A DNA stretch of 64,000 nt from contig NZ_BAABWQ010000003.1 of assembly GCF_040370365.1 (NCBI RefSeq), forward strand, positions 496,001 to 560,000. Reading direction: 5' to 3'. Numbering within the stretch: position 1 is the stretch's first letter; each line of letters starts with the position of its first letter. Both the position numbers and the translations under genes were made by a program. The stretch is from Shimia sp040370365. Lineage in GTDB: Bacteria > Pseudomonadota > Alphaproteobacteria > Rhodobacterales > Rhodobacteraceae. Shown here piece by piece: positions 1 to 9,292 of the stretch. Below the pieces are notes generated by a model. That model was not told the DNA's origin. It made no database searches and was given only the letters and a program-made list of their open reading frames with translations.

Positions 1-438
1 ATTTTTGAGGGGCAGGCTCCGGTGCTGATGGTTCCTGACACATCGACCCCGATGACATCACCAAAAAAGATCTCCATTGGTTGGAACGAAAGTGCAGAAG
101 CCTTGGTTGCGACCCGTGCCGCACTGCCATTCCTAAAAGCAGCCGATGTCGTGCACGTGGTCGTTATTGATCCCCCCACCCATGGGCCAAACCGGTCTGA
201 TCCCGGGGGTCTTTTGTCGCAGTTTCTGTCTCGCCATGGCGTGAAGGTTGAGGTGGACGTGCTATCCAAAACCCAACCTCGTGTGTCAGATGTGCTGCTC
301 CGGCATGCCGCAGACGCCGACATCGATATGCTTGTGATGGGAGCTTACGGCCATTCGCGCTTCCGAGAAGCCATTCTCGGCGGCGCAACACGCAACATGT
401 TGGAACACGCAACAATCCCAGTGTTCCTGGCACACTGA
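1..438 (+). CDS. universal stress protein, C-terminal part (5' end outside window)
   Basis: The frame is open from base 1, so the true start lies upstream. The first residues (EGQAPVLMVP) look like the last strand of a first Usp domain, and the next ~125 residues form a complete second Usp domain, so the full protein is probably a tandem UspA-type protein. The ATP-binding signature of the family (G-x2-G-x9-G-[ST]) is visible near the C-terminus, starting at GAYGHS and ending GGAT. Usp genes beside fnrL and hemN are common in Rhodobacterales, which suggests low-oxygen or stress expression. Function beyond nucleotide binding cannot be read. Confidence 0.85.
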   Translation: MFEGQAPVLMVPDTSTPMTSPKKISIGWNESAEALVATRAALPFLKAADVVHVVVIDPPTHGPNRSDPGGLLSQFLSRHGVKVEVDVLSKTQPRVSDVLLRHAADADIDMLVMGAYGHSRFREAILGGATRNMLEHATIPVFLAH

Positions 439-523
439 GGCTGCACGCAAACGACAGAAAACAAACCGATTCAAAACGGCGTCCACCTCTCATACAGCAA
501 ATATATAGTGGTAACGCGTTGGA

Positions 524-1264
524 CTACGCCATCATACCGCCGTCGCTGTCGTCGCCCGCCTCGTCCAACAAGCGTTGAAAGTTTGGCACCGTCACATGAC
601 GCTTGCCTTCCAATACAATCACGCCATCCCGCTTGAGGGCAGAAATCTGACGGCTCACAGTTTCCAAAGTCAACCCAAGGTAGTCGGCCATGGCTTCACG
701 GGTCAGTGGCAGATCGAACACCATCGCGTCCGCTGTTCGCCCTAAATTCAACGACGCGTCACGACGTCCGATGATCGCCAATAGACTGGCGATCTTCTCC
801 CTTGCCGTTTTGCGCCCCAAGACCAACATCCACTCGCGCGCAGCGTCCAATTCATCCAGCGTCATTTCAAGCAAGCGTTGTGCCACATGTGGCGTCTCGT
901 TCATAAGCTTCTCAAAAGGCTTGCGGCGGAAGCAACACATGACGAGATCTGTTGTAGCCACAACGTCGTAGCTCGCAGAGTCACGCCCAGGGCGGCCCAT
1001 AAAATCGCTTGGTAACAACAAGCCAACCATCTGGGTTCTACCATCTTCCATCGTTTGCGTTAGAGACGCGATTCCCGAAACAACCGACCCCACAAATTCC
1101 ATCCGATCGCCGGACCAGATCACCGTTTGTCCAGCCTCAAAGCTTCGATAGAACTTTATCGCATCTAATTGCTCTAACTCATCTGCATCACAGCGCGCAC
1201 AAACGGCTCGATGTTTTATCGGGCAATTGTCACATCCCATGGACAGGTTGACGATTTCATTCAT
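524..1264 (-). CDS. fnrL: FNR/CRP-family oxygen-responsive regulator FnrL
   Basis: A 246-residue Crp/Fnr regulator. An N-terminal cysteine cluster (C11, C14, C22, C25) and an internal pair C110-C111 supply ligands for the oxygen-labile 4Fe-4S cluster of FNR proteins. A cyclic-nucleotide-binding-like beta roll follows, then a dimer helix, then a winged helix (about residues 187-220) whose recognition helix carries the FNR-type ETVSR motif. It should bind TTGAT-N4-ATCAA-like sites when oxygen is low. Divergent from hemN, with one FNR box 20 bp upstream of its own start, so autoregulation is likely. The C-terminus is acidic and short. Identification as FnrL also rests on the neighbouring hemN and usp. 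Confidence 0.93.
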   Translation of the reverse strand: MNEIVNLSMGCDNCPIKHRAVCARCDADELEQLDAIKFYRSFEAGQTVIWSGDRMEFVGSVVSGIASLTQTMEDGRTQMVGLLLPSDFMGRPGRDSASYDVVATTDLVMCCFRRKPFEKLMNETPHVAQRLLEMTLDELDAAREWMLVLGRKTAREKIASLLAIIGRRDASLNLGRTADAMVFDLPLTREAMADYLGLTLETVSRQISALKRDGVIVLEGKRHVTVPNFQRLLDEAGDDSDGGMMA

Positions 1265-1284
1265 GATCTGGCTCGCTCATCGAC

Positions 1285-1298
1285 TTGATCTGGGTCAA
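1285..1298. promoter_or_regulatory. FNR box shared by fnrL and hemN
   Basis: TTGATCTGGGTCAA matches the FNR/FnrL consensus (TTGAT-N4-[AG]TCAA) and lies in the only gap between the two divergent genes. Its centre is 41.5 bp upstream of base 1333, the position expected for class II activation of a transcript beginning just before the hemN ATG. Confidence 0.85.
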
Positions 1299-1320
1299 GG
1301 GAAGGCCTTGAACCGCCCTC

Positions 1321-1326
1321 TATAGC
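1321..1326 (+). promoter_or_regulatory. candidate -10 element of hemN
   Basis: TATAGC lies 22 bp beyond the FNR box. A start of transcription 7 bases downstream would be at about 1333, directly before the hemN ATG at 1334. No Shine-Dalgarno-like sequence is visible before that ATG. Inferred from spacing only. Confidence 0.45.
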
Positions 1327-1333
1327 TACGCCT

Positions 1334-2689
1334 ATGGAAACGGAAAAACAATTGGCGAAGCTGGGACTGTTCGACGCAAAGGTGCCGCGGTACACCAGCT
1401 ACCCCACAGCACCGCACTTCAACAACGACGTCACTCCACAGACCTATCAGGCCTGGATCGAAGCGATTCCGGTGGGCGCACAGGTCTCGCTTTACGTGCA
1501 TGTGCCATTTTGTCGCCGCTTATGTTGGTTCTGTGCGTGCCGTACTCAGGGCACCTCTACGTTGTCGCCGGTCGCCGCATATGTCGAAACACTGAAAGCT
1601 GAACTAAAAATTCTTAAGGCCAGTTTGCCAGAAGGTGTCTCACTGTCTCGTCTCCATTGGGGAGGCGGCACGCCAACATTGCTTAGCCCTGCCATGATGG
1701 AAGATCTCGCAGGAGCCATATTTGATGTGGCACCGATGGCGTCGACCAGTGAATTCTCTGTCGAAATCGACCCCAACGAAATCGACGAAGCCCGCCTGGC
1801 CGTGTTGGCCAAGGCCGGCATGAACCGCGCCTCTATCGGAGTGCAGGATTTTGACAACGAAATCCAACAAACCATCGGCCGCATCCAAGGTTATGACATA
1901 ACCCGAGACGCCGTTGATATGATCCGGGCACATGGCGTGCAAAGCGTAAATGCCGATATTCTTTTCGGACTGCCGCACCAAACCCAAGCGCGCATCACAG
2001 AAAGTGTGCAAAAACTGTTGTCGCTGTCACCTGATCGGGTCGCACTTTATGGCTATGCACACGTACCTTGGATGGCCAAACGTCAGCAAATGATTCCGTC
2101 AGATGCGCTACCGACGCCCCAAGAACGCCTGCGGCTCTTTGAAACCGCACGCAAATTGTTCCTCTGGGATGACTACGACGAAATCGGCATCGATCATTTT
2201 GCCACAAAAACTGATGGCCTATCCGTGGCACAACGCAACGGCACCCTGCGCCGAAATTTCCAAGGATACACCGACGACACGGCGGATGTTTTGCTCGCAG
2301 TTGGCGCGTCCTCAATCGCCCGCTTTCCTCAAGGCTACGCGCAAAACGCACCGGCCACTTCAGCTCACACAGCCGCCATCCGCAACGGGAGCTTTTCCAC
2401 TTCACGTGGCCACAAGTTCCGAAATGAAGACCTTATACGCGGGCGTATCATTGAGGCTCTCATGTGTGACTTCCGTGTCAACGCCTTAGAAATTACCGAG
2501 CGTTTCGACATCCCACGTGCACGGTTTGACGAGATGATCTCAGAGGTCACAGCGCAGTTCCCCGATGTGTTGATCCACGAAGGCGACATCCTTCTGATTC
2601 CACAAAATGCACGCCCACTGACCCGTATGATCGCCCGCGCGTTTGACGCCTACGACATGAGCAAAGCGCAACATAGCGCCGCGATATAG
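1334..2689 (+). CDS. hemN: oxygen-independent coproporphyrinogen III oxidase (radical SAM)
   Basis: A 451-residue radical-SAM enzyme that decarboxylates coproporphyrinogen III to protoporphyrinogen IX without oxygen, for haem and possibly bacteriochlorophyll synthesis. The N-terminus has the HemN-typical PRYTSYPTAPHF motif. Cysteines C60, C64 and C67 bind the 4Fe-4S cluster, and C69 gives the HemN-specific CxxxCxxCxC arrangement. The GGGTP SAM-binding motif follows near residue 110. Length matches HemN (about 450), and the C-terminal HemN domain is present, so it is not the shorter HemW paralogue. Expected to be induced by FnrL at low oxygen. Confidence 0.96.
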   Translation: METEKQLAKLGLFDAKVPRYTSYPTAPHFNNDVTPQTYQAWIEAIPVGAQVSLYVHVPFCRRLCWFCACRTQGTSTLSPVAAYVETLKAELKILKASLPEGVSLSRLHWGGGTPTLLSPAMMEDLAGAIFDVAPMASTSEFSVEIDPNEIDEARLAVLAKAGMNRASIGVQDFDNEIQQTIGRIQGYDITRDAVDMIRAHGVQSVNADILFGLPHQTQARITESVQKLLSLSPDRVALYGYAHVPWMAKRQQMIPSDALPTPQERLRLFETARKLFLWDDYDEIGIDHFATKTDGLSVAQRNGTLRRNFQGYTDDTADVLLAVGASSIARFPQGYAQNAPATSAHTAAIRNGSFSTSRGHKFRNEDLIRGRIIEALMCDFRVNALEITERFDIPRARFDEMISEVTAQFPDVLIHEGDILLIPQNARPLTRMIARAFDAYDMSKAQHSAAI

Positions 2690-2696
2690 CGAGCAA

Positions 2697-3137
2697 CTAG
2701 ATAGCTTTCGACACCCACTCATAGTGGGTGTCGAGCGTATCTTTATCGGTCTCGCGAAAACCACATGCTTGATAGAACCCATTTGCCGGGCTGCCATTGA
2801 GCGCAACAAGCCGCACTGGTTTACCCGCAAGCGCGGCGGTCTCTTGCACCAGAGTCACGACAAACCGCCCAGCTCCTCTACTTTGGAAGTTTGGGGCGAC
2901 ATACAAGTGATCAAGGTACAGACACTCCAAGACATTGCGCACCACAAAGAATCCAGCCAAATACTCACCACGCCACAAAAGCTTGGTGTCTTCAGCGACA
3001 AAACTATCTAGAAGCCGATGCCGCGCACGAACAGGATCGAACCGCCCCACTGCCTCAAGGCTGTCACGCATGGCAGCCACACGTATGTCCGCAAGCCGCG
3101 CTGCGTCTTGCGGCTTTGCGCCCGTAATTTCGTACAT
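2697..3137 (-). CDS. GNAT-family N-acetyltransferase at the end of the yej operon
   Basis: A 146-residue acetyltransferase of the Gcn5 fold. The acetyl-CoA motif A is seen as LYVAPNFQSRGAG, about two thirds into the protein, and a terminal strand region (FYQACGFRETD) is typical of the family. The start is 2 bases from the yejF stop, so it is probably co-translated with the transporter. Substrate unknown. The link to a YejABEF importer raises the possibility that it acetylates an imported peptide or peptide-nucleotide compound, but this is inference. Confidence 0.8.
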   Translation of the reverse strand: MYEITGAKPQDAARLADIRVAAMRDSLEAVGRFDPVRARHRLLDSFVAEDTKLLWRGEYLAGFFVVRNVLECLYLDHLYVAPNFQSRGAGRFVVTLVQETAALAGKPVRLVALNGSPANGFYQACGFRETDKDTLDTHYEWVSKAI

Positions 3138-3139
3138 CT

Positions 3140-4723
3140 CTATGGTCCGGGCGCGGCAGCCAAGAGTTCACGGGTGTAGTCCGTCTGAGGATTGGTAAAC
3201 AAACTCTCCGATGACCCGTGTTCCACCACATCTCCCGCCTTCATCACCATAATCTTGTGGCTCATGGCCCGTACCACATGCAAATCGTGACTGATGAACA
3301 AATAGGCCAACCCGTATTTGCTCTGTAGATCACGCAACAGCTCTACAATCTGCACTTGTACCGTCATGTCCAATGCCGACGTCGGTTCGTCCAACACCAC
3401 CAATTTGGGTCTCAAAATCATCGCACGCGCAATCGCGATCCGTTGTCGTTGACCACCAGAAAACTCATGTGGATAGCGGTCCATCGATGCCGGATCGAGC
3501 CCAACTTCCTCCATGACCTCTCCAACCAACGTGCGTGTGTCTCTCCCATCAGGATTGCCATGAACCCCCAGACCTTCTGCAATAATCTGCTCACACGTCA
3601 TGCGCGGGCTCAGGCTGCCAAACGGATCTTGGAACACAATTTGCATGTCTTTTCGTAGCTTGCGCAGTTCGCGCGTGTTCCACTGCCGCACATCTTGGCC
3701 AACAAAGCCGATCCTACCTTCGCTGGAAATAAGCCGCATCATTGCCAACGCAAGCGTGGTCTTACCGGAGCCACTCTCACCAACCACACCCAACGTTTCA
3801 CCGGCACGCACTGTCAGGCTCGTGTCGTTCACCGCCTTCACATGACCAACGGTTCGTTTGAGCAATCCACGCTGAATCGGGAACCAGACACGCAGATTTT
3901 CCGTCTCTGCAATCACTTCCGCATCCGCAGACACTGGCTCCGGCACGCCCACTGCGCGCGCGCTTAGCAACAACTGCGTGTAAGGATGCTGAGGATTGTC
4001 AAAAATCTCGGCAACGGGTCCGGCCTCGACGATTTCACCGTCTTTCATAACGCAAACACGATCCGCAATCCGCCGTACAACGCCCAAGTCATGGGTGATG
4101 AACAACAACCCCATGCCTTCGGATTTCTTCAAGTCTGCCAGCAATTCCAAAATCTGCGCCTGAATGGTCACATCCAACGCTGTCGTCGGTTCATCCGCGA
4201 TCAAGATGTCCGGCTTATTTGCCAGCGCCATGGCGATCATTACCCTCTGTCGTTGCCCGCCAGACAGTTCATGCGGATAGGCTGTCAGCCGCTGCTCCGC
4301 ATCGCGCAGCCCTACTTTGTTGAGCAAATCCAATATCCGCGCCCGCGCATTGTCGCCCGCCACGCCTTGGTGCAACGCCAAACTCTCTCCCAGCTGCTTA
4401 TCGATCGTGTGCAACGGGTTAAGAGATGTCATCGGCTCCTGAAAAATAAAGCTGATGTCGTTGCCACGCACCTTGCGCAGAAGTTTGTCTGAGGCGCCCA
4501 CCATCTCTTGACCATCGTATGTCACAGAACCCGACACTTCAGCACTTTCAGGCAACAACGACACTGTCGACAAGGCTGACACCGACTTGCCGGAGCCAGA
4601 CTCTCCCACCAAGGCGACGGTTTCCCCGCGATCCAAGGAGAAGCTCACGCCTTTCACGGCCTCATGAAGCTGCCCGTCTTGGCGGAAAGCCACCCGCAGG
4701 TCTTTGACGTTCAGAATGCTCAT
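3140..4723 (-). CDS. yejF: oligopeptide ABC transporter, double ATPase subunit YejF
   Basis: A 527-residue protein with two complete ABC ATPase domains in tandem. Each has a Walker A motif (GESGSGKS near residue 40, GESGSGKT near residue 320), a signature (LSGGQRQR, FSGGQRQR), a Walker B and an H-loop (THDLG, SHDLH). The Q-loop and the oligopeptide-type C-terminal segments are present in both halves. It powers import through YejB/YejE. It overlaps yejE by 4 bases. Confidence 0.95.
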   Translation of the reverse strand: MSILNVKDLRVAFRQDGQLHEAVKGVSFSLDRGETVALVGESGSGKSVSALSTVSLLPESAEVSGSVTYDGQEMVGASDKLLRKVRGNDISFIFQEPMTSLNPLHTIDKQLGESLALHQGVAGDNARARILDLLNKVGLRDAEQRLTAYPHELSGGQRQRVMIAMALANKPDILIADEPTTALDVTIQAQILELLADLKKSEGMGLLFITHDLGVVRRIADRVCVMKDGEIVEAGPVAEIFDNPQHPYTQLLLSARAVGVPEPVSADAEVIAETENLRVWFPIQRGLLKRTVGHVKAVNDTSLTVRAGETLGVVGESGSGKTTLALAMMRLISSEGRIGFVGQDVRQWNTRELRKLRKDMQIVFQDPFGSLSPRMTCEQIIAEGLGVHGNPDGRDTRTLVGEVMEEVGLDPASMDRYPHEFSGGQRQRIAIARAMILRPKLVVLDEPTSALDMTVQVQIVELLRDLQSKYGLAYLFISHDLHVVRAMSHKIMVMKAGDVVEHGSSESLFTNPQTDYTRELLAAAPGP

Positions 4724-5826
4724 GAAAAGGTCTTCCTCGGATCGAAAGCGTCCCGCACGCCCTCAAAGATAAACACCAACAGCGACAGCATGATCGCAAA
4801 AGTGAAAAACGCGGTGAAACCGAGCCACGGCGCTTGAAGGTTCTGTTTGGCCTGCAAGGTCAGTTCGCCCAAACTTGGTGCCGAAGACGGCAGGCCGAAG
4901 CCCAAGAAATCCAACCCTGCGAGCGTGCTGATTGAGCCTGTTACAATGAACGGCAGCATGGTCACCGTCGCCACCATCGCATTGGGCAGCATGTGGCGGA
5001 ACATGATCACCCGGTTGCTGACACCCAGCGCCCGTGCCGCACGCACATATTCTAAGTTCCGCGCCCGCAGGAACTCCGCCCGCACCACGCCCACCAATGC
5101 CGTCCAGCTGAACAACACTGTCAGCAGCACAAGAAGCCAGAAACTGCGTCCCAAAATCGCGAACATAATGATGATGATATATAGGCTAGGTGTGGCGCCC
5201 CAAATCTCGATCACCCTCTGGAAAACTAAGTCCAACCAGCCACCAAAAAAGCCCTGAACAGCACCGGCAAATATCCCGATAAGGCTTGCCGCAGTGGTCA
5301 CAACCAATGTGAAAACGATCGACAGTCGGAAGCCATAGATCACCCGCGCCACCACATCGCGTTTTCGGTCATCCGTGCCCAGCCAGTTCTGCGCATTGGG
5401 TGGCAATGGTGCAGCGCCAGCACGGTCCACGGGTGTGTCAAAGCTGTAGGGGATCAACGGCCAAAGGGTCCAACCTTTGTCAAATCCGTCAGCCGCATAG
5501 CTTCCCGCATCAACCTCTGTGATTATGTCTTCAGGAGAGTCAAAGCACTCTTCGACCCCACCTGTGGTGATCAAACATTCCACCACAGGGTCGGTGTAAT
5601 CAGCTTCGGTTTTGAAGTCCCCACCAAAGGTGGTCTCAGGATAGAAATTTAAAATCGGCGTGAAGTAGTCGCCGCGATAGTTCACCAAGATCGGTTTGTC
5701 GTTTGCAAGAAGTTCCGCAAACAGCGACACCCCAAAGGCCACACAGAAAATGATCAGCGACCAGAAGGCGCGACGGTTGCGCTTAAAATTGCTCCACCGG
5801 CGCTGGTTCAGAGGGGACAATGCCAT
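4720..5826 (-). CDS. yejE: oligopeptide ABC transporter permease YejE
   Basis: A 368-residue inner-membrane permease of the DppC/OppC type. One N-terminal membrane helix is followed by a long periplasmic insert (about residues 40-150) typical of YejE, with the LGTDDRKRD segment just before the transport domain. Five further helices and the EAA loop (EYVRAARALGVS) for contact with the ATPase follow. One base of overlap with yejB. Confidence 0.95.
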   Translation of the reverse strand: MALSPLNQRRWSNFKRNRRAFWSLIIFCVAFGVSLFAELLANDKPILVNYRGDYFTPILNFYPETTFGGDFKTEADYTDPVVECLITTGGVEECFDSPEDIITEVDAGSYAADGFDKGWTLWPLIPYSFDTPVDRAGAAPLPPNAQNWLGTDDRKRDVVARVIYGFRLSIVFTLVVTTAASLIGIFAGAVQGFFGGWLDLVFQRVIEIWGATPSLYIIIIMFAILGRSFWLLVLLTVLFSWTALVGVVRAEFLRARNLEYVRAARALGVSNRVIMFRHMLPNAMVATVTMLPFIVTGSISTLAGLDFLGFGLPSSAPSLGELTLQAKQNLQAPWLGFTAFFTFAIMLSLLVFIFEGVRDAFDPRKTFS

Positions 5827-6914
5827 CAGCCTTCCCTCTTCTCAAAGTCAATGCGCGGGTCAACCAGCACATACATAAGGTCTGACAGGATTCCCACTAC
5901 GAGGCTTATCAAGCCAAAAACAAAAAGCGTTCCAAAGATCACTGGGTAGTCTCGTGCAACGGCCGCCTCGAAACCGAGTCTGCCCAAACCATCAAGCGAG
6001 AAGATGGTCTCGATCAAAACTGATTGACCAAAGAACACGCCAATAAACATCGCTGGAAAGCCCGCAATCACAATGAGCATGGCGTTGCGGAAGACGTGAC
6101 CGTATAGCACACGCTTTTCGGTCAGGCCCTTGGCCCGCGCGGTCATCACATAGTGTTTCTTGATCTCATCCAAAAAGCTGTTTTTGGTCAGCAAAGTGAG
6201 GGTCGCAAATGCAGAAATTGTCGACGCAGCCACAGGCAAAGCGATGTGCCACATGTAGTCCAGTATTTTGCCAATCAGAGTCAGATCTTCAAACCCATCG
6301 GACGTCAATCCGCGCAAGGGAAAGATCTTCCAATACGATCCGCCCGCAAACAAAACCAGCAACATAATCGCAAACAGAAATCCGGGGATCGCATAGCCAA
6401 CAATGATCGCGCCAGAGGTCCATGTGTCAAAAGGTGTGCCATCTTTCACCGCCTTGCGAATACCAAGGGGAATGGACACCGCATAGGCGAGCAACGTGGC
6501 CCAAAGTCCTAACGTGATGGACACCGGCATCTTTTCCAGCACCAAATCCACTACGCTGATTTTGCGGAAATAGCTCTCCCCAAAATCAAGCCGCATATAG
6601 TTGCCCATCATGCTCAGGAAACGCTCAAGCGGTGGTTTGTCAAAGCCGAACTCTTTTTCCAGTTCTTCAATGAATTCCTTGGGCAGCCCGCGCGCGCCCA
6701 AATATTCACTGTCGGAACCAAAGGTCTCTTCCCCTCCAACATCTTCATTGCCACCTGCAAAACCGGAGAATACGTCTCCCTCGCCCTGCATTTGTGCAAT
6801 GACCTGTTCTACTGGCCCACCCGGGACAAACTGTACAAGTGTGAAGTTGATGATCATGACCCCAAGCAACGTTGGGATCACCAGAAGCAGTCGTCGAAGT
6901 ATATAGGCGCCCAA
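5826..6914 (-). CDS. yejB: oligopeptide ABC transporter permease YejB
   Basis: A 362-residue DppB/OppB-type permease. The N-terminus (YILRRLLLVIPTLLGV) is the family's signature first helix. A hydrophilic insert near residues 40-90 is typical of YejB. The EAA loop reads HYVMTARAKGL. It forms the membrane channel with YejE. The start is 3 bases after the yejA stop. Confidence 0.95.
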   Translation of the reverse strand: MGAYILRRLLLVIPTLLGVMIINFTLVQFVPGGPVEQVIAQMQGEGDVFSGFAGGNEDVGGEETFGSDSEYLGARGLPKEFIEELEKEFGFDKPPLERFLSMMGNYMRLDFGESYFRKISVVDLVLEKMPVSITLGLWATLLAYAVSIPLGIRKAVKDGTPFDTWTSGAIIVGYAIPGFLFAIMLLVLFAGGSYWKIFPLRGLTSDGFEDLTLIGKILDYMWHIALPVAASTISAFATLTLLTKNSFLDEIKKHYVMTARAKGLTEKRVLYGHVFRNAMLIVIAGFPAMFIGVFFGQSVLIETIFSLDGLGRLGFEAAVARDYPVIFGTLFVFGLISLVVGILSDLMYVLVDPRIDFEKREG

Positions 6915-6917
6915 TGC

Positions 6918-8858
6918 TTACTTCCTCAGAGCGCCAGAGGCGATCAACGCCTCGTGTTTCTCTTTGTTATACCACCAGAAATCCAACACACCCACGGAAT
7001 AGGGCGGCAACTCTTCTGGTCGTTCAAACATATCAAAATATGACACCCAAGTTTCCGGCACATAGCCTGCATGGGCGATCACGCGCTCATACCGTAGCGC
7101 GCGGTCCAAAGCCGTAAGCGCCACGACTTCGTCTTCCCGCGACGTCGTGGCCAAGGCTGCATCTATGATCGCATCCACCATCGGGCTGCGCAGTGCGGAA
7201 GGATTGTACGAAGACACTTCCGCGGTCTTGGAACCAAACAACTGCTTCAACCCAGTCCCCGCGGAGGTAAACGTCAGAATGCGGGTGTGGATCAGGTCAT
7301 AGTCTTTGTCTAGAAACCGTTGTTGCCCTTGCGCGCTATCCACCTTGTCGGCCTTCACCTTAATGCCCCAATTTGCCAACGTCTTCACGTAGGCCCCAAT
7401 CGTTGCTTGGCGTGTTTCGTCCCAACTCGAGATCACAAGGAAGTCCAGCGACATCTGTGCACCAGATCCATCAACCATTTGACCTTCGTCGTTCACGGTC
7501 CATCCCGCTTTTTCAAACAGTTTTAGCGCGGCGCGCTTGCTGCGGCGGTCAATCGGATTGGAAGGGTTAGAGCTGTGCGGCATGACCGCTGACTCTGTGA
7601 GCATCTCCTGAGGTACAATCTCACCAAGAGATTCAAGAAGTGCCAACTCCGCACCTTCTGGTACCCCCTTGGCTTCCCAATCCTGCCCTTCAACAAAAGA
7701 GTTTCGCTGCGTGGTCAACTCGTACTGAAGGGACTCACGCGTCCATTCAAAGTTGAACGCCAGTGATAGCGCATGGCGCACATCGCGATTGTCCAAAGGC
7801 GCGCGCAGCGTGTTGAATATCACACCGCTATTGTTGGGAGCCGTGCCACTTGGCAATGCAACTTTTTTGACGGTCCCATTGTCAATTCCCGGGAAATCAT
7901 ACCCTGTTGCCCAACGTTTGGTGGAGCCTTCGGTACGGAAAGTGAACTCGCCAGCCTTAAAAGCTTCGAATTCCGCAGTGGCATCGCTAAAATACTCAAT
8001 CCGCACACGGTCGAAGTTAAAGCGCCCAATATTCGCAGGGTGGTCCCACCCCCAATAATTTGGGTTCTTCTCGTAAACGACATATCGATTGAACTCATAG
8101 TCACCCACTTGGTAGGGTCCTGATGCCATCGGCGAAAGCACAGATGGCTCGTCCAACCGCTCACCGGTTTCTTGGTACCAAGCTTCCGAGAATATCGGCG
8201 TCCCGCCGACTTGGCCGATCAAGGAACGGCGCGAGATGCCATCTGCAAATGTGTATTTCAACGTATGATCATCAATCACCTCAACTCCGGTGATGCGCTC
8301 ACTCACAGATCGCGCATACGACCGAATGCCCTGTTCTAAGAAGAGGTTGTGTGTAAAAGCCGCATCCTGCGCTCGAAGCGGCGAACCATCGCGGAACACA
8401 ACATCATCGCGCATGTGGAACACACACCACTCTTTGCTCTTGGGGTATTCCACTTCTTTGGCGATCAAGCAGTAGCTATCGGTGATCGAATCTGCTGGCG
8501 CGCCGCCGCCCCATGGCATCTCGGCAAACATCGACTCCGCAACAACCCCTGAGGCGGTTTCGGGGTTACCCCGCCAAGCAAAGCGATTAAACCCATCAAA
8601 GGTGCCCCGTGAACTCAGAGTGATCTCACCCCCCTTTGGCGCATTGGGGTTCACATAATCGAAATGCGGAAAATCTGCTGGATACTTCAAATCCCCAAAA
8701 AACGAATACCCATGGGAGCGAATGATTTGATCTTCATTGGCAAAGGCCATTCCACTGCCAAGTCCGGCACCAATTGACAGAGCACTGCCTCCCATAAGGC
8801 GTAGTGCCCCACGGCGATCAAACATAGGACCTGAAATTTTAAAGGTTTTTTCGCTCAT
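6918..8858 (-). CDS. yejA: periplasmic oligopeptide-binding protein YejA
   Basis: A 646-residue SBP_bac_5 family solute receptor, first gene of the yejABEF operon. The N-terminus carries a twin-arginine-like sequence (DRRGALRLMGG) before a hydrophobic stretch ending AFA, so Tat export is possible. The mature part shows the YejA/DppA opening (HGYSFFGDLKYP). In enterobacteria YejABEF imports oligopeptides and microcin C; the substrate here is not readable. The first gene in the operon carries the likely promoter in the 80 bp upstream, where no clear box was found. Confidence 0.93.
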   Translation of the reverse strand: MSEKTFKISGPMFDRRGALRLMGGSALSIGAGLGSGMAFANEDQIIRSHGYSFFGDLKYPADFPHFDYVNPNAPKGGEITLSSRGTFDGFNRFAWRGNPETASGVVAESMFAEMPWGGGAPADSITDSYCLIAKEVEYPKSKEWCVFHMRDDVVFRDGSPLRAQDAAFTHNLFLEQGIRSYARSVSERITGVEVIDDHTLKYTFADGISRRSLIGQVGGTPIFSEAWYQETGERLDEPSVLSPMASGPYQVGDYEFNRYVVYEKNPNYWGWDHPANIGRFNFDRVRIEYFSDATAEFEAFKAGEFTFRTEGSTKRWATGYDFPGIDNGTVKKVALPSGTAPNNSGVIFNTLRAPLDNRDVRHALSLAFNFEWTRESLQYELTTQRNSFVEGQDWEAKGVPEGAELALLESLGEIVPQEMLTESAVMPHSSNPSNPIDRRSKRAALKLFEKAGWTVNDEGQMVDGSGAQMSLDFLVISSWDETRQATIGAYVKTLANWGIKVKADKVDSAQGQQRFLDKDYDLIHTRILTFTSAGTGLKQLFGSKTAEVSSYNPSALRSPMVDAIIDAALATTSREDEVVALTALDRALRYERVIAHAGYVPETWVSYFDMFERPEELPPYSVGVLDFWWYNKEKHEALIASGALRK

Positions 8859-9115
8859 CTAGCTTCCCCTGGGCCTGCGCGGTGTACCGCCGCTGGTGTA
8901 TCTAACAAGCTAAAGGCGTCCGGTGGCAATGTTCAAGTTCTCAATGCCTCAACAACCCGTGAAAGTCCCCAGTATCTTCATTTGACTGCGAATATCCCGG
9001 GGTCCTTCGGTTGTCCCGTCGCCTGCGGACCCTGTTTGGAACATGGCACGAAACCCAGAAACAGCTGGCCTGGTTGGTGCCCACACACCAAAAGATCATG
9101 CTAAAGGAGAAAGGT

Positions 9116-9209
9116 GAGAGGCTGGACAACGACCCAAGCGGGGCTCGTTACGGCTGCTTCCTTCCGGATCTGACCGGGTTGGCGAGGCGCTTACCCGCGC
9201 CAACCTCTC
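9116..9209 (-). ncRNA. ffs: signal recognition particle RNA (4.5S-like, small SRP RNA)
   Basis: On the minus strand the sequence contains the near-invariant SRP RNA core GGTCAGATCCGGAAGGAAGC. The core is flanked by the alphaproteobacterial apical arm. The ends pair (GAGAGG at the 5' side with CCTCTC at the 3' side), giving a hairpin of about 94 nucleotides. It pairs functionally with Ffh, encoded at 39151-40683. It lies in the 434-base gap between yejA and the nucleotidase gene; apart from this RNA nothing else was recognised in that gap. Exact ends are estimated from the pairing. Confidence 0.92.
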
Positions 9210-9292
9210 AGGACGGCATATATGTTGTCATGTCGTATGATGCAAGCGTTGAGGTCTGCATTCTCACTTAGGTACTTTGGGTCTTTACTGCG

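Noticed and set aside
9011..9271. 86-residue plus-strand frame across the ffs gene
   Set aside because: The region is explained by the SRP RNA.
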